Source of the DNA: Saturnia japonica
Taxonomy: Eukaryota; Arthropoda; Insecta; Lepidoptera; Saturniidae
NCBI GenBank assembly: GCA_033032175.1
Contig: CM065318.1
Span: forward strand, 17,794,001-17,858,000
Reading direction: 5' to 3'
DNA: 64,000 nucleotides
Shown: positions 32,927-43,210 of the stretch, piece by piece
How the letters are laid out: every line of letters begins with the position of its first letter
Position numbering within the stretch: position 1 is the first letter of the stretch
Program-made: the position numbers and the translations under genes
The notes under the pieces: generated by a model
Database searches by the model: none
The model's input: only the letters and a program-made list of their open reading frames with translations
Told to the model about the DNA's origin: nothing

Positions 32927-34420
32927 ATTTATTTATTTACACACTATGCGTTAAATACGCAATGGCGGACTTAATGCCTAAGGCATTCTCTGCCAGTCAA
33001 CCATTAGGTGATGCAGAGATAAATATAGGTAGGTGTAAAAGGTAAGGGGGTTTATTGAAATTATGTTTAACCAATTTAAAATCACAATATATAAACAAAA
33101 TATCAACACCAAAACATAATATATATAAGACATATATAATACATATATACTACACATATACAATACATACACATAACAACATCATACATAAATATCTATA
33201 CAATAAATAAAAATATAATTAGTCAACATTAAGTACTAAATACAGCATTAACCAGATAATTCTGCTAAATGACACTGGTAAAGCCGACGTACCATGACTT
33301 TAAAACTGAAACGATTAGATGACATCCTGATTTCAAAAGGAAGCGCATTCCATAGGAGAATAGATTGGATATAGAAAGATGAATGTACTAGACCGGAAGT
33401 ATGGACAGGACAGCAAAGAATAAGATTATTAGAAGAGCGAAGGTTAAGGTCATGATTAGAGTATAAAAACTGAAAATGTGGAGTTAAGTAAGAGGGAGTG
33501 TTGGGAGAAAATAGAATAGAATACAGAGTTGTCAGAGCCCACAAACTCCGACGCTGGCGTATGGGCAACCAATTAAGCTTTGAACGATGGCTCGATACAT
33601 GGTCATACTTACGAAGATTAAAAACAAATCGAATGCAATTGTTGAGTAATCTGTCAAGTTTGTTAAGAAGGTCAGCGTTCAGATCGTAAAAGCACACATC
33701 ACCACAGTCAATTATAGGAAATATTATAGATTGCACTAGCATGGTTTTCGTTTTAACTGGGAGAAAATTTTTCAGGCGATAAAAAGACTTTAGAGTACCG
33801 ATCACTTTCTGACTAACCTTGGAAATATGAGTTCTCCAATCCAATTTGGCATCAATGTGTAAACCAAGGTCCTTTACTTCCGTACTAAACGGTATGACAA
33901 GATCACTGAAAATAATCTGAGGCAGCAAGCTGAAGTCTATTCTGCTAATCATACGAGAGCTCCCTATTACAATTGCTTGACATTTGGAAGGATTAACCGA
34001 TAAGCCAAATCTCTCAGACCAATCCCTTAAGGCATTTAGATCCCGGTTAATAGTATAAATTGCATCTGATAGAGAATCTACTGCGGCCTGTGTGTATAAT
34101 TGCAGGTCATCAGCATACAAATGATACGTACATCGCAGTTCATGAGTTAAAAGATTAATAAAGAGGGAAAAAAGAAGAGGTGAAAGTATACCTCCCTGAG
34201 GGACGCCAGCACCAAGCTCACACCAATTAGACGTAGCCCCATCTATACGAACCGATTGCTGTCGTCCCTTTAGATATGAAGCGAACCATGCCAGTGCCTC
34301 TAATGAGATATTATAATGAGAGAGAATAGCCAGGAGAATGTCGTGACTAACAGTATTAAAGGCATTGGAAAAATCCACTAAAACCAGCACAGTAATCATT
34401 TTATTCTCCACTCCATAATA
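32927..34420 (-). mobile_element. CR1/L2-type LINE insertion, 5'-truncated, recent
   Basis: Lies on the minus strand: coding part 34,411-33,248, then about 320 bp of 3' UTR. That UTR ends with CCTAATGGTTGACTGGCAGAG, GGCATTAAGTCCGCCATTGCG and a terminal repeat of TAAATAAATAAATA. The terminal repeat is typical of this LINE group, which does not use plain poly(A). Unit 2 of the duplication (near 36,515-36,545) lacks it, so the insertion post-dates the duplication. The 5' end falls inside the reverse transcriptase region, as in ordinary incomplete target-primed insertion. Confidence 0.85.
33248..34411 (-). CDS. LINE reverse transcriptase C-terminal part, 387 codons, uninterrupted
   Basis: RNA-directed DNA polymerase fragment of a non-LTR retrotransposon. 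Residues 8-17 LVLVDFSNAF carry the first catalytic Asp (motif A). GVPQGGILSP (69-78) is motif B, LYADDLQLY (98-106) is motif C with the Asp pair, and GLSVNPSKC (136-144) is motif D. The thumb and C-terminus follow, with RLKNFLPVKTK, WLPIRQRRSL and SFYIQSILLWNALP. The family is CR1/L2-like by these motifs; Daphne or a related clade is possible. The full protein would be about 900 residues with an N-terminal endonuclease, which is missing. No stop or frameshift occurs, so the insertion is young. Met1 is simply the first in the truncated frame. It is unlikely to be expressed or active on its own. Confidence 0.85.
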   Translation of the reverse strand: MENKMITVLVLVDFSNAFNTVSHDILLAILSHYNISLEALAWFASYLKGRQQSVRIDGATSNWCELGAGVPQGGILSPLLFSLFINLLTHELRCTYHLYADDLQLYTQAAVDSLSDAIYTINRDLNALRDWSERFGLSVNPSKCQAIVIGSSRMISRIDFSLLPQIIFSDLVIPFSTEVKDLGLHIDAKLDWRTHISKVSQKVIGTLKSFYRLKNFLPVKTKTMLVQSIIFPIIDCGDVCFYDLNADLLNKLDRLLNNCIRFVFNLRKYDHVSSHRSKLNWLPIRQRRSLWALTTLYSILFSPNTPSYLTPHFQFLYSNHDLNLRSSNNLILCCPVHTSGLVHSSFYIQSILLWNALPFEIRMSSNRFSFKVMVRRLYQCHLAELSG

Positions 34421-34590
34421 TATTATATTATATAATAACTGACACAGTTGTTATTATTGGACCTTTCAGGACGGTGATTGGGCCCGTGCGGACTGTCTCT
34501 TATTAATGAAAGAGAGTTCCAGAATGATAAACCGGTGATTGCGCTGATACAGCCGTATTACTCATATCATAGAACGTGTATTAATATTCT

Positions 34591-34708
34591 AATTCTTTTT
34601 CTTTTTTTTTTTTCGAACTGACTACATTGTTAGCCTTAGGGGCCCTATCAAAAAACAGAGCCGCTGCGGCTTTTACAGCTTCACCGGACTTGGAACAACG
34701 GACTTGGG
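34591..34708 (-). mobile_element. Short SINE-like insert, unit 1 only
   Basis: The minus strand reads CCAAGTCCG (twice), GTGAAGCTGTAAAAGCCGC, the hairpin AGCCGCAGCGGCT, CCCCTAAGGCTAACAATGTAG and an A-rich tail (complement of the T-run at 34,600-34,613). Unit 2 has CTCAGCATTTAATTC without it. A second, 81-bp copy is at 50,693-50,773. TAATTCTTT occurs on both sides, but the empty site does not fit a clean duplication. Confidence 0.6.
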
Positions 34709-35139
34709 CATTTAATTCTTTAAAATAAATCATTATATCCGATATCAAAAACAAAATGTTATCAAGTATGAAATTGTGACAGCGCCATCTCAGGACGACA
34801 CTCTTCTTAAAACTTTCATTACTTTATATTGAATTAAAATATTTGATAATTTTAATTTTTTATAAAGAACAAGTATTTAAGGATTATAACAAAAAAAAAA
34901 ATTTATCGAAACGTATCAAGTAGCTGTTACGTGATGCGTCCACAACGGAAACCTCAGTTATTTATTTGTATAGATAGAGACTTGTACATCGACAGCATGT
35001 GACCTCGCGAATCACTAAAGAACAAGTTTCAGGAACTTAATATCTTATCTTTGCCCTCACAATATATCCTTGATAATTTAATGTATGTTCGCAAAAACTT
35101 AAGTTAGATTTTGCAAACGACCGGCGCAGTTTAATTACT

Positions 35140-35300
35140 AGAAATAAACACAAATTAGTTATCCCAAGTTTTAGACTAAGACTAATAAAAGTTTTTAGAA
35201 CAATAGTGTTCGGTTCTACAAAGCAAAGTACTTTACCGATTTACTCGACAATGAGTTCAAAGACTATGTATGTCAAGCAGATTTTACTGTTAAAAGGTTA
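35140..35300 (+). pseudogene. LINE C-terminal remnant, lineage 1 (unit 1 copy)
   Basis: ACTAGAAATAAACACAAATTAG, TTTTAGACTAAGACTAATAAAAG and TTTACCGATTTACTCGACAATGAG follow the order of 1,165-1,400. The protein signal is weak. It is shared with unit 2 (37,120-37,290), so it predates the duplication. Confidence 0.5.
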
Positions 35301-35316
35301 TTATTTATTTATTAAT

Positions 35317-35418
35317 ATGTGAAGCAAAAGTTTTGGTACCTTTTTAAGCGTATTGCGTGCACGGAAGACTGTGAGATTTGACATGGTTAATGTTTATATG
35401 GAGAAGGAGTGCAGAAAG
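35317..35418 (+). mobile_element. Helitron-like family A 5' part, cut by duplication junction
   Basis: TTAATATGTGAAGCAAAAGTTTTGG to AGGAGTGCAGAAAG, then an abrupt switch to the start of unit 2. The intact partner is 37,297-37,644. Confidence 0.7.
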
Positions 35419-36158
35419 TACGACTGAAATGTGTGTACCATTAACATGACATAATTACGAACTTTTCTGTTATGAAAGCTGCAGCCAATTTAAGAAATTT
35501 CTATATATATCATTATACACCTGCCTTATAATCAATATAGTGCATATATAGTCATAATTAAGACATACAAGACCTTGTTTATACAGTTTTTAATATGTCT
35601 CTATCTGTACAAACAAACAACATACCATTTAATTCTCCTACCAATGATATTACCTTTAGGCCTGTAATTTTTCAATTTCCCCATTCCCTTTTCCTTCAGT
35701 TTCAATAATTAATTACCATCGTGCCCTGGTAAAAAACTAGACAAGCTAGCTTTCGCTCGAGTCATTATTTTTTTCTTTGAAATATTATATAGTCCATGAA
35801 ATTGCTTTACTTATGTTTAACATAAAAGCTGCTTGTATTTTACTTCGGAACTGTAAAAATTGTGTTTATTTAAAGTAGCAGCGGGCGATTATGAGATATT
35901 TTCAAGTAATCATTCGATTATGAAGGTATCTCGAGATACGTAGATTATATAACCAATAATAATTACTAATGTTAGGTTAGTGATATTAGTTGTTACTAAC
36001 TTGACAATATTAGTAACTATTACGGCCGAACGAGACTTTTTTTTAAGCTCTCCGGTAGGTATACGTGTTCTTAAGAACTTCGTTTACGACTGAACGAACG
36101 ACTTTTTTTTAGCTTACCAATCAAAATTAGTAATCTCTAATTTAAAGATCTATTATTA

Positions 36159-36522
36159 CTAGCGATCGCTCTAAGCTCGAAATTCGACCAGTGACTATTT
36201 GATCATAGACTATTTTCTGTTTGACATTTGCAGTATTCAAGAACCTAAACAATGAGTATTATCTACATCACTTGCTGTCACTTTTCGTTGAGTAACAATG
36301 TCAATATTTTGGGGGGTCTACGTTTAATGGCATTTGTCGGGGTAGGATTCACAGTATTAATTTACTTAATTTAATTTATTAGGAACAGATATTATAGATA
36401 AATTTTAGCTTTCTGCACTCCTTCTCCATATAAACTTTAACCATGCCAAATCTCAGTCTTCCGTGCACGCAAGACGCTTAAAAAGATACCGAAAGCTTTT
36501 GCTTCACGTATTAATATATAGA
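36159..36522 (-). mobile_element. Helitron-like family A, intact termini (364 bp)
   Basis: Minus-strand 5' end TCTATATATTAATACGTGAAGC (right edge 36,522) and 3' end GCTAG (left edge 36,159). This copy shows the TC start that other copies have lost. In its 3' hairpin, GGTCGAATTTCGAGC and GAGCGATCGCTAG give partial pairing. Confidence 0.75.
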
Positions 36523-37119
36523 TAATATAAAATATTATATAATATAATAACAGACACAGTTGTTATTATTAGACCTTTCAGGACGGTGATTGGGCCCGTA
36601 CTGACTGTCTCTTATTAATGAAAGGGAGCTCCAGAATGATAAACCGCTGATTGCGCTGACAGTGTTGATACAGCCGTACTACTCATATCATAGGGATGTC
36701 ATAGAACACGTGTATTAATATTCTCAGCATTTAATTCTTTAAAATAAATCATTATATCCGATATAAAAAACAAAATGTTATCTAGTTCAAATAGTGACAG
36801 CGACATCTCAGGACGACACTATTCTTAAAACTTTCATAACTTTATATTGAATTAAGATATTTGATAATTTTCATTTTTGATAAAGAACAAGTATCTAAGG
36901 ATTATAATAAAAAAAATTATCGAAATGTGATGGCTGTTACGTGATGCGTCCACAACGGAAACCTCAGTTATTTATTTGTATAGATAGAGACTTGTACATG
37001 GACAGCATGTGACCTCGCGAATCACTAAAGAACAAGTTTCAGGAGTTTAATATCCTATCTTTGCCCTCACAATATATCCTTGATAATTTAATGTATGTTC
37101 GCAAAAGCTTAAGTTAGAT

Positions 37120-37290
37120 TTTGCAAACGACCGGCACAGTTTTATTACTAGAAATAAACACAAATTAGTTATCCCAAGTTTTAGACTAAAACTATTAAAG
37201 TTTTTAGAACAATAGTGTTCGGTTCTAGATAGCAAAGTACTTTACCGATTTACTCCACAATGACTTCAAGGACTATGTCAAGCAGATTTT
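37120..37290 (+). pseudogene. LINE C-terminal remnant, lineage 1 (unit 2 copy)
   Basis: Duplicate of 35,140-35,300, with small deletions (for example the extra TATG missing near 37,276). Non-coding now. Confidence 0.5.
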
Positions 37291-37296
37291 ACTGTT

Positions 37297-37644
37297 AATT
37301 AAGTGAAGCAAAAGTTTTGGTACCTTTTTAAGCGTATTGCGTGCACGGAAGACTGTGAGATTTGACATGTTTAATGTTTATATGGAGAAGGAGTGCAGAA
37401 AGATACAATGTATCTACAATATTTGTTACTAATATATTAAATAAAATAAATTAATACTAGGAATCCTAAAATGACCAGTTCCATTGAACTTCGACCCCCC
37501 AAAATATTGAAATTGTCACTCAATGAAAAGTGACGGCAAGTGAAATAAAATTCATTATTCAGGTTCATACTGCAAATGCCAAAGAGAAAATAGTCTTTGA
37601 TTAAAAAGTCGCTGGTCGAATTTCGATCATTGGGCTACAACTAG
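37297..37644 (+). mobile_element. Helitron-like family A copy
   Basis: AAGTGAAGCAAAAGTTTTGGTACC at the 5' side, GTGCACGGAAGACTGTGAGATTTG within, and GGTCGAATTTCGATCATTGGG then CTACAACTAG followed by T at the 3' end. The hairpin is weakened by CGACC to CTACA. Its first 105 bp belong to the duplicated unit. Confidence 0.7.
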
Positions 37645-37739
37645 TAATAATTATTATGTGATAGATAATGATGTCGGATGAGACTCCCTCTCTCTAAATC
37701 CACTAAAAATATTATAATTAACTAGAATCATTTACACTC

Positions 37740-38180
37740 CTTTATGAGCAGCCAGAGTATTTCTATGAAAGCTCGTTTGGCTGTGCATAGATGAGTGTTG
37801 GTTCCAACACTCATGTACGAAAGTGAAAGCTGGGTGTGGCAGAAAAGTCATGAAAGTAAAATAAATGCAGTAGAAATGAGAGCGCTAAGAGGTATGTTAG
37901 GAGTGAAATTGAGTGACAGGACTAAACAAATTTAGGATGCGAGTATGAAAGGAATCGTTGGAAGAGGAAGGCCTAGACGAATATTTATCGATCAAATCAA
38001 AGACGTTCTGAAGAAAGGTAAGGTCAAGAGTACTCTAAACCGACGAGCATGCATGAAAAGATTAATTAATGTCGAAGAAGCGAAAGAGGTATGCCAGGAT
38101 CGTAGCAGGTGGAAGGACGTGGTCTCTGCCTACCCCGTTGGGAAATAGGCGTGATTTATGTATGTATGTATGTAGAATCG
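37740..38180 (+). pseudogene. RTE-like LINE C-terminus with TATG tail
   Basis: One frame runs from about 37,740 to 38,148: MKARLAVHR, LVPTLMYESESWVWQKSHES, INAVEMRALRGMLGVKLSDR, then GRGRPRRIFIDQIKDVLKKG, KSTLNRRACMKRL and EEAKEVCQDRSRWKDVVSAY. This is a familiar terminus of insect LINE ORFs of the RTE type. Two in-frame stops occur (near 37,787 and 37,934). About 40 residues expected between LSDR and the GRGRPRR block are missing. A TATG repeat (38,157-38,174) follows 10 bp after the stop, as in that family's 3' end. Inactive. Confidence 0.75.
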
Positions 38181-38214
38181 TTTACACAGTTTTAAAGGTG
38201 ATAAACGTGAGTAG

Positions 38215-38290
38215 GATAATTTTCAAACCGAGGGTAATATTTTAACGTTTATAAGTGACTTTTATGGCCCAAACTGACTACTTCTGATAC
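38215..38290 (+). repeat. Possible degenerate LINE 3' tail
   Basis: TTTTCAAACCGAGGGTAATATTTTAACGTTTATAAGTGACTTTTATGGCCCAAA follows the order of the 1,755 family but is strongly diverged. Confidence 0.35.
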
Positions 38291-38579
38291 AGTTAGTGAT
38301 TATCTAAATACGCAAGAAATTCAGTATTTTTATCCAAAGCTTTAATTTCACTCACTTCAAAAGTAACGAGATTGTATCATTAAATCTCATGTCCCATTTC
38401 ATTCAATACAGTTTTATTAGAAAAGTAACCTAATTTCTAAATGTGATATATGTAATTTTATTAATTTATGGCTCTAAGTTATATATGGCTGGTGTTGATT
38501 TATGTTAAAGCCTTTGAGGAAACCTTAGTTTTTTTTTCCTTTTGCTTATTCCTATACTAAGTGTTGTAATGTTTTTTCC

Positions 38580-38830
38580 CCCTACAAAGGTGGTAAACAA
38601 GCAATCTGCCCGCCTGGTGGTAATTGACAACCGTGGCCTATGGACGCTTGTAATACCATAAGCGTTACCAGCGCATTGCCGACCTTGAACCCCGCTACCC
38701 CCAAGGAGCTCTGGAAACCCTACTCTCCGCAGGAACACAACACTACTGCCATCCAGTCGAGCTGCTCCAAGGAAAGAGAAATCTTCAAAGAAATTTCTCT
38801 GTGCCCTACCTCTCTTTATAGTTATTGACA
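38580..38830 (+). repeat. Repeat G copy
   Basis: GGTGGTAAACAAGCAATCTGCCCGCCTGGTGGTAA, CCTATGGACGCTTGTAATACCATAAGCG, CCCCCAAGGAGCTCTGGAAACCC and CTCTGTGCCCTACCTCTCTT. This is the best copy. The 118-codon minus and 62-codon plus frames inside it are by-products of the repeat. Confidence 0.65.
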
Positions 38831-40900
38831 GGCAAACAAAAAAATAAGTGAGAACAGACAATAATACCTCTATAGCTTAACTTTTTATACTCCGAATAAT
38901 TATTTTAGACGGATTCATAATAATAAATATAATTTACACAACATTAAAATCACCAACAATGACTTGAACTGCCTTTAAGTTGAGCCAAAAGTCCACCTGA
39001 TTGATTCCAGCAAAGAACGCGCTTCTTTTAACAACATTAAACTATGTATACATTTTATTAAAGGTTTCTCGGCAAAGTCTATCATTATGAATTTAAAGAA
39101 ATTATTACGTCGTCGAGACACAGTGTCGTATTGTTGGAACACGCGGTTCGGTTGCTAAGCCGTGCAGCGTTCGCGTGACGACAATCGTTTTAACTCTAAA
39201 TAATAAATTAGCGCGAGCATAAAACGCTGTGCCTCGCCCCCTTTCTATGCAAACACGAGCTCGATGCATTTACTTGAAAAAACGTTGCACTGTGAACTTT
39301 ATGCGGGTTTCGCGCGACTTTCTAAAGGTATTTGTTGAGTTGAAAAATGTTGGGGCGTATGTGAACCAACTCATTTAGTTCAAAAATGATTCAGGTCAAT
39401 ATTCAAATGATTAATATATCCAAAAGTAATACATATTTTACATCATTTGAGTTTAAGGACTATTTTCAGCCTTACAGCATATACACCATAGTATGTAGTT
39501 CTCCAGTAGTATCATCTTGCTAGATGTTATTTGAAATCATTTAATTCAAAAGAGTTCGTCCAGTGCAAGAATCGAGAAAGCCTTATTTCGGCTACAGGAT
39601 TTTTTAAAATAATTGGATGGACGGAGAAAGCACAATATAATTCGACAAGCTAAACTTTTAAAAACGAAACAAAGAACCGAACCGTAACAAGAAACACTTG
39701 ACTAAAAAAAATATCTTTATCCTTTTGCTTTTTATTTGATTCTCAGACGTTGTACTTAAATGTTATATATTCTGTGTCACTTAAATAACTAAGACGAACC
39801 TAACGACACCTCGTATGCTAAATTCTATTAAGCCTTTTAGGTTGCAGGGCGTGCTAAAGAAATAGACATACATACCTACATACGCTTAAAAAACATAACC
39901 CTACTTTTTCGCAGTTAGGTAAAAATTGTGGCATCCATCGCTGTTATACAGGCCTACTTAAACAGAAACTGATATGAATTAACTGATCTCAAAACGTATC
40001 ACTATAACGGGCTTTTCAACAAATACATCGAACCTGGCTGTCATCTCACTATCGATATTTCCTGGTTCACCACTAACCAGAATTTGTCAAGTACAGGTGA
40101 ATTTGGCTTAGGTGTCTCAAATCTTAAGACTTTATAAGTGATGACTAACATTACACCCACCATTTTCATCATGAAATATATCCTTCTTTACTACTTCGGT
40201 AATACATGTAGCAAAAAATAACCTAGCAACAGGACCTCGCAAACGGCATTTGAACTTAATGCCATTTTATTTTCCGTCCTGCTAAGTAAAAGTGCTGCAT
40301 TTAGAAGTCTAATTAACATTAGGATAACTGACGATCGTTTTAATGATAATTAATGATTATTGAATGTTTAGCAAAATGATAATAATTATAAGATAATAGA
40401 TTTATCAACGGATCTTTGTAGTCACCGTGTTTACTTGCAATTAACCTTTAAATTCGTGGAACTTTATGCAAATCCATTCCGACAGTATGATAAGGATTAA
40501 TAATGTCATAATATTATAAGTAGAAAAACTATGCTTAGTTGTAATCAACTTCAAATAGGACCGCAGTTTATATTTGAGATCGCTCGCTTATAGCTCACTG
40601 CTAAGGCGTTCAGCTCTAAGTTTTGAAATGTCTAAACGATATTATTGCTATTTTCGGAAGTTAAATGTAGTCAATAAATACATGCATGCAATTCATAGAC
40701 AAATTTATTTTGCCTTAGAAAGTTACATTCTCAGAAAAAATCTTCCATCGAAAATCATATTATTTATAGATTCGTAAATATATCGGTTGTTGTAAGAGAT
40801 TCACGATATTTGAAGTCTTTTTGAAGTTTTTGAAATAAAAATAGATGAGATAACACAACTGTGAGCAGTGTAGAACCAGTAGTTGTGGCGATTTTTGGTT
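38831..40900. other. Unassigned, candidate regulatory DNA
   Basis: No gene or repeat is recognised. 39,060-39,330 is GC-richer and unique-looking (CGTCGTCGAGACACAG, CGTGCAGCGTTCGCGTGACGAC, GGGTTTCGCGCGACTTTC). 40,310-40,500 clusters TAATTAAC, GATAATTAATGATTATTG, GTGTTTACTTGC, ATGCAAATCC and GATAAGGATTAATAATG: homeodomain-, forkhead-, octamer- and GATA-like words. I infer possible enhancers only. Confidence 0.3.
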
Positions 40901-40904
40901 AATG

Positions 40905-40955
40905 CTTACATGTAGCAGTGGACGTCTTTTGACTAAAATGATGATACTGATACGA
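40905..40955 (+). repeat. RTE/CR1-type LINE tail
   Basis: TGTAGCAGTGGACGTCTTTTGACT then ATGATGATACTGATAC resembles the GCAGTGGACGT...(TGA)n ending common to lepidopteran LINEs. Very short. Confidence 0.35.
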
Positions 40956-42934
40956 CGACAATTAAATTAATGTATCGTTTAAACTATTGTCTATACAATT
41001 ACAAGAAGGAAAAATGATGTATTGAAAGACATACAAATGAATAAAACAATGAGCTCAACGTTATTTTAAATCCAGAGCATGCTTGATTGGAAAACAAGAT
41101 AATTAGAGATATGTTTTAAGATATTGCTACAATAATTTATCAACGATTCCTCCATAACTTTCGAAGCATTAACAGCTTATTTAGCAAGATTGTTCAAATT
41201 CAATCTATTGTACAAATGAATGTAAAATAAGTTTCAGGCGATGAATGCTCTGTGATGGAATTCGTCTGTTTTATAACAGAGATTTCGATAAAGAAAAACA
41301 TAGTGATAATGGCGGAAAAATAACGGTAGGACATTTTGTAATACTCGTCTGGCTCTAAAACCCTTAAATTGAAAATCAGTCCCCAAGCATTTATAAGTAA
41401 ACTTTTATCCCCAATTTCACGTATTTTAAAATATTAAATTACATAAACGACGCGATTTTGCCATAAGACTCACCAGTTATCCTTGACCTTTCTACCTTTG
41501 TAGTAAATCCACCTTTCATTTCAAACCTTCCATCGACAGTTGCTGCGTCTTTTATTCGGCTCTGTAGAAACAAGCTTCTGTGCAAAATTTAAAAGAACTG
41601 ATACGAAAAAACATTACCACATCACTAAAGCTTCGTTAGGTATAATATTTTTTTACGTTGTTGAGGCATTCCCGTTGCTGCTTGTGAATCGTTTCATCTT
41701 TTTTTTTGCTATAAGTAACTGCACGCGACTATTTGTCGCTTTCATTGTTATTTCATGATACCTATTATGTTATTTTTACATAATACAATAATAATATATC
41801 TGTTGATACCGATTAATATTCCAATGATAAAATTAGGTGAAATAATTTATTGAAATATTTATACATATCAAGCAAAGGAGAAGAAAAGAAACCAAAGATT
41901 AAGCATGTCAAAATTTATGCCTATCGAAAATTTGAAGCGGATATCTATCGTTCACTTTTTTAGAATTGTCTCCAAATATTATTTATATTGGGAGGACATA
42001 AAGATTGAAACGCCCAATGTTTTTCCAGTACGTTAATAAATACGTCACGATCCGCACTGAAATAATTTACATTTAAAAACTTATAATATCGAGTAATCCT
42101 TACCAATTCTCCATGACGAGAGGAATGCTTTCTTAACTCATAGTAATATTGACATTTATAAGTGCCTTCTCGTAAAGTGTATTGGATTCCTTCTTGATTG
42201 CACATCACGAACGTGCAAATGCAAAAATTGAGTTTTAAATTATCATCTCTTATTATAAATGTATGTAACACATAATATTAAGTCCAAAGCATAATACCGC
42301 AGATTTAAAAAGCACTTAATAAAACCATCCCGAAGGCGATGTAATGCAAAAAGAAAACTGTCCATTCTATGATACGGACCTAATTTCCTGGTCATTAACT
42401 TTAATTACCTCCCATAAAGTTCTATTGTTTCGAAGCTCCAGTTCGCCCGTACCCCGCAACTTGTCAGATCGTTTAAAGGAAATGACGTTTCCGCCATTTT
42501 GTTAACGCTTTTTTAAAAGTCTCTTCTCGCCGGAATGGAAAGTCTTTGCTGGGGTTGTTTTTTTTTTCAATTAAAACTTCTTTCTAATGGCGTCACTTAG
42601 TTTAATGTAAGTAGTGTGAGTGTTTTCGTATCATTAGATTTTGCATACATGGTATTTTTTACCGGTTCAGTTTTCATGTTCGTTGCATCTTTAACATGTA
42701 GGCACTGAAAGGTAAAACTATAAAGTACTACGACCTAATTATATTTTATATATTTCTTTGCTGTCCAGTACAGTTATACCATTTGCGGCTTAGCCTGACA
42801 TAAGGAGTTAGATACTGTATTTTAGTGTAGGTATTCCAAAGCATGTACAATTTGATGATATTTCACTTTATTTCAAAGACCTATTGAAATAAATGAGTAT
42901 GAGAAAATGGGTTATTTAGAGGAAGTCTTAAAAT
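40956..42934. other. Unassigned sequence
   Basis: The 72-codon plus frame at 41,540-41,758 and the 103-codon minus frame at 41,960-42,271 show no family motif. 42,092-42,190 holds a faint LINE-tail order (CCTTACCAATTCTCCATGACGAG, GACATTTATAAGTGCC). 42,380-42,600 has unique GC-richer text (CCAGTTCGCCCGTACCCCGC). Confidence 0.25.
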
Positions 42935-43210
42935 AGCACTAGTCACAGAGAAGTTGAAGGAGTTATAGGCTAGCGTGGTATGGGCATGTCATGAGGAGGG
43001 ATGAAAGTAAGTATAACTAAAAGAATGTTAAGTATGAAGGTGGATGAGTAGAGGAAAACCGAAGAAGGTATGGATGGATTGTGTGAAGAATGATATGCGT
43101 ATAATAGTTTTGAATACTGAGATGATATTTAATAGAGTAGAGTGTTAGAAGAAAACATGTCGTGTCGACCCTACTTAAGTAGGATAAGGGGTAAAGAGAT
43201 GATGATGTGT
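42935..43210 (+). pseudogene. RTE-type LINE C-terminus remnant
   Basis: The plus strand reads GHVMRRDESK, then in a shifted frame RGKPKKVWMDCVKNDMR, VLNTEMIFNRVEC-stop and KKTCRVDPT-stop. This is the same terminus as on the minus strand at 10,255-10,510. Frameshifts and stops abolish function. AGATGATGATG follows as a short tail. Confidence 0.6.

Larger units (their letters stand above)
31850..35418. repeat. Tandem segmental duplication, unit 1
   Basis: From AAATGTGTGTACCA to TGCAGAAAG this unit aligns almost base for base with unit 2 (35,427-37,401). It is longer because of two later insertions, a LINE (32,927-34,420) and a SINE-like piece (about 34,591-34,708). Without them it is about 1.96 kb. 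The right edge cuts a family A element in the middle. Confidence 0.85.
35427..37401. repeat. Tandem segmental duplication, unit 2
   Basis: Matches unit 1 throughout (for example GTGCCCTGGTAAAAAACTAGAC, CTTTCAGGACGGTGATTGGGCCCG, GTGATGCGTCCACAACGGAAACC), with scattered substitutions and small indels. It lacks both unit 1 insertions. Its end runs into an intact family A element. Confidence 0.85.

Noticed and set aside
33498..33689. 63-codon plus-strand frame
   Set aside because: Antisense shadow of the intact LINE reverse transcriptase.
38505..38861. 118-codon minus-strand frame
   Set aside because: Contained almost entirely in repeat G; other copies do not keep the frame.
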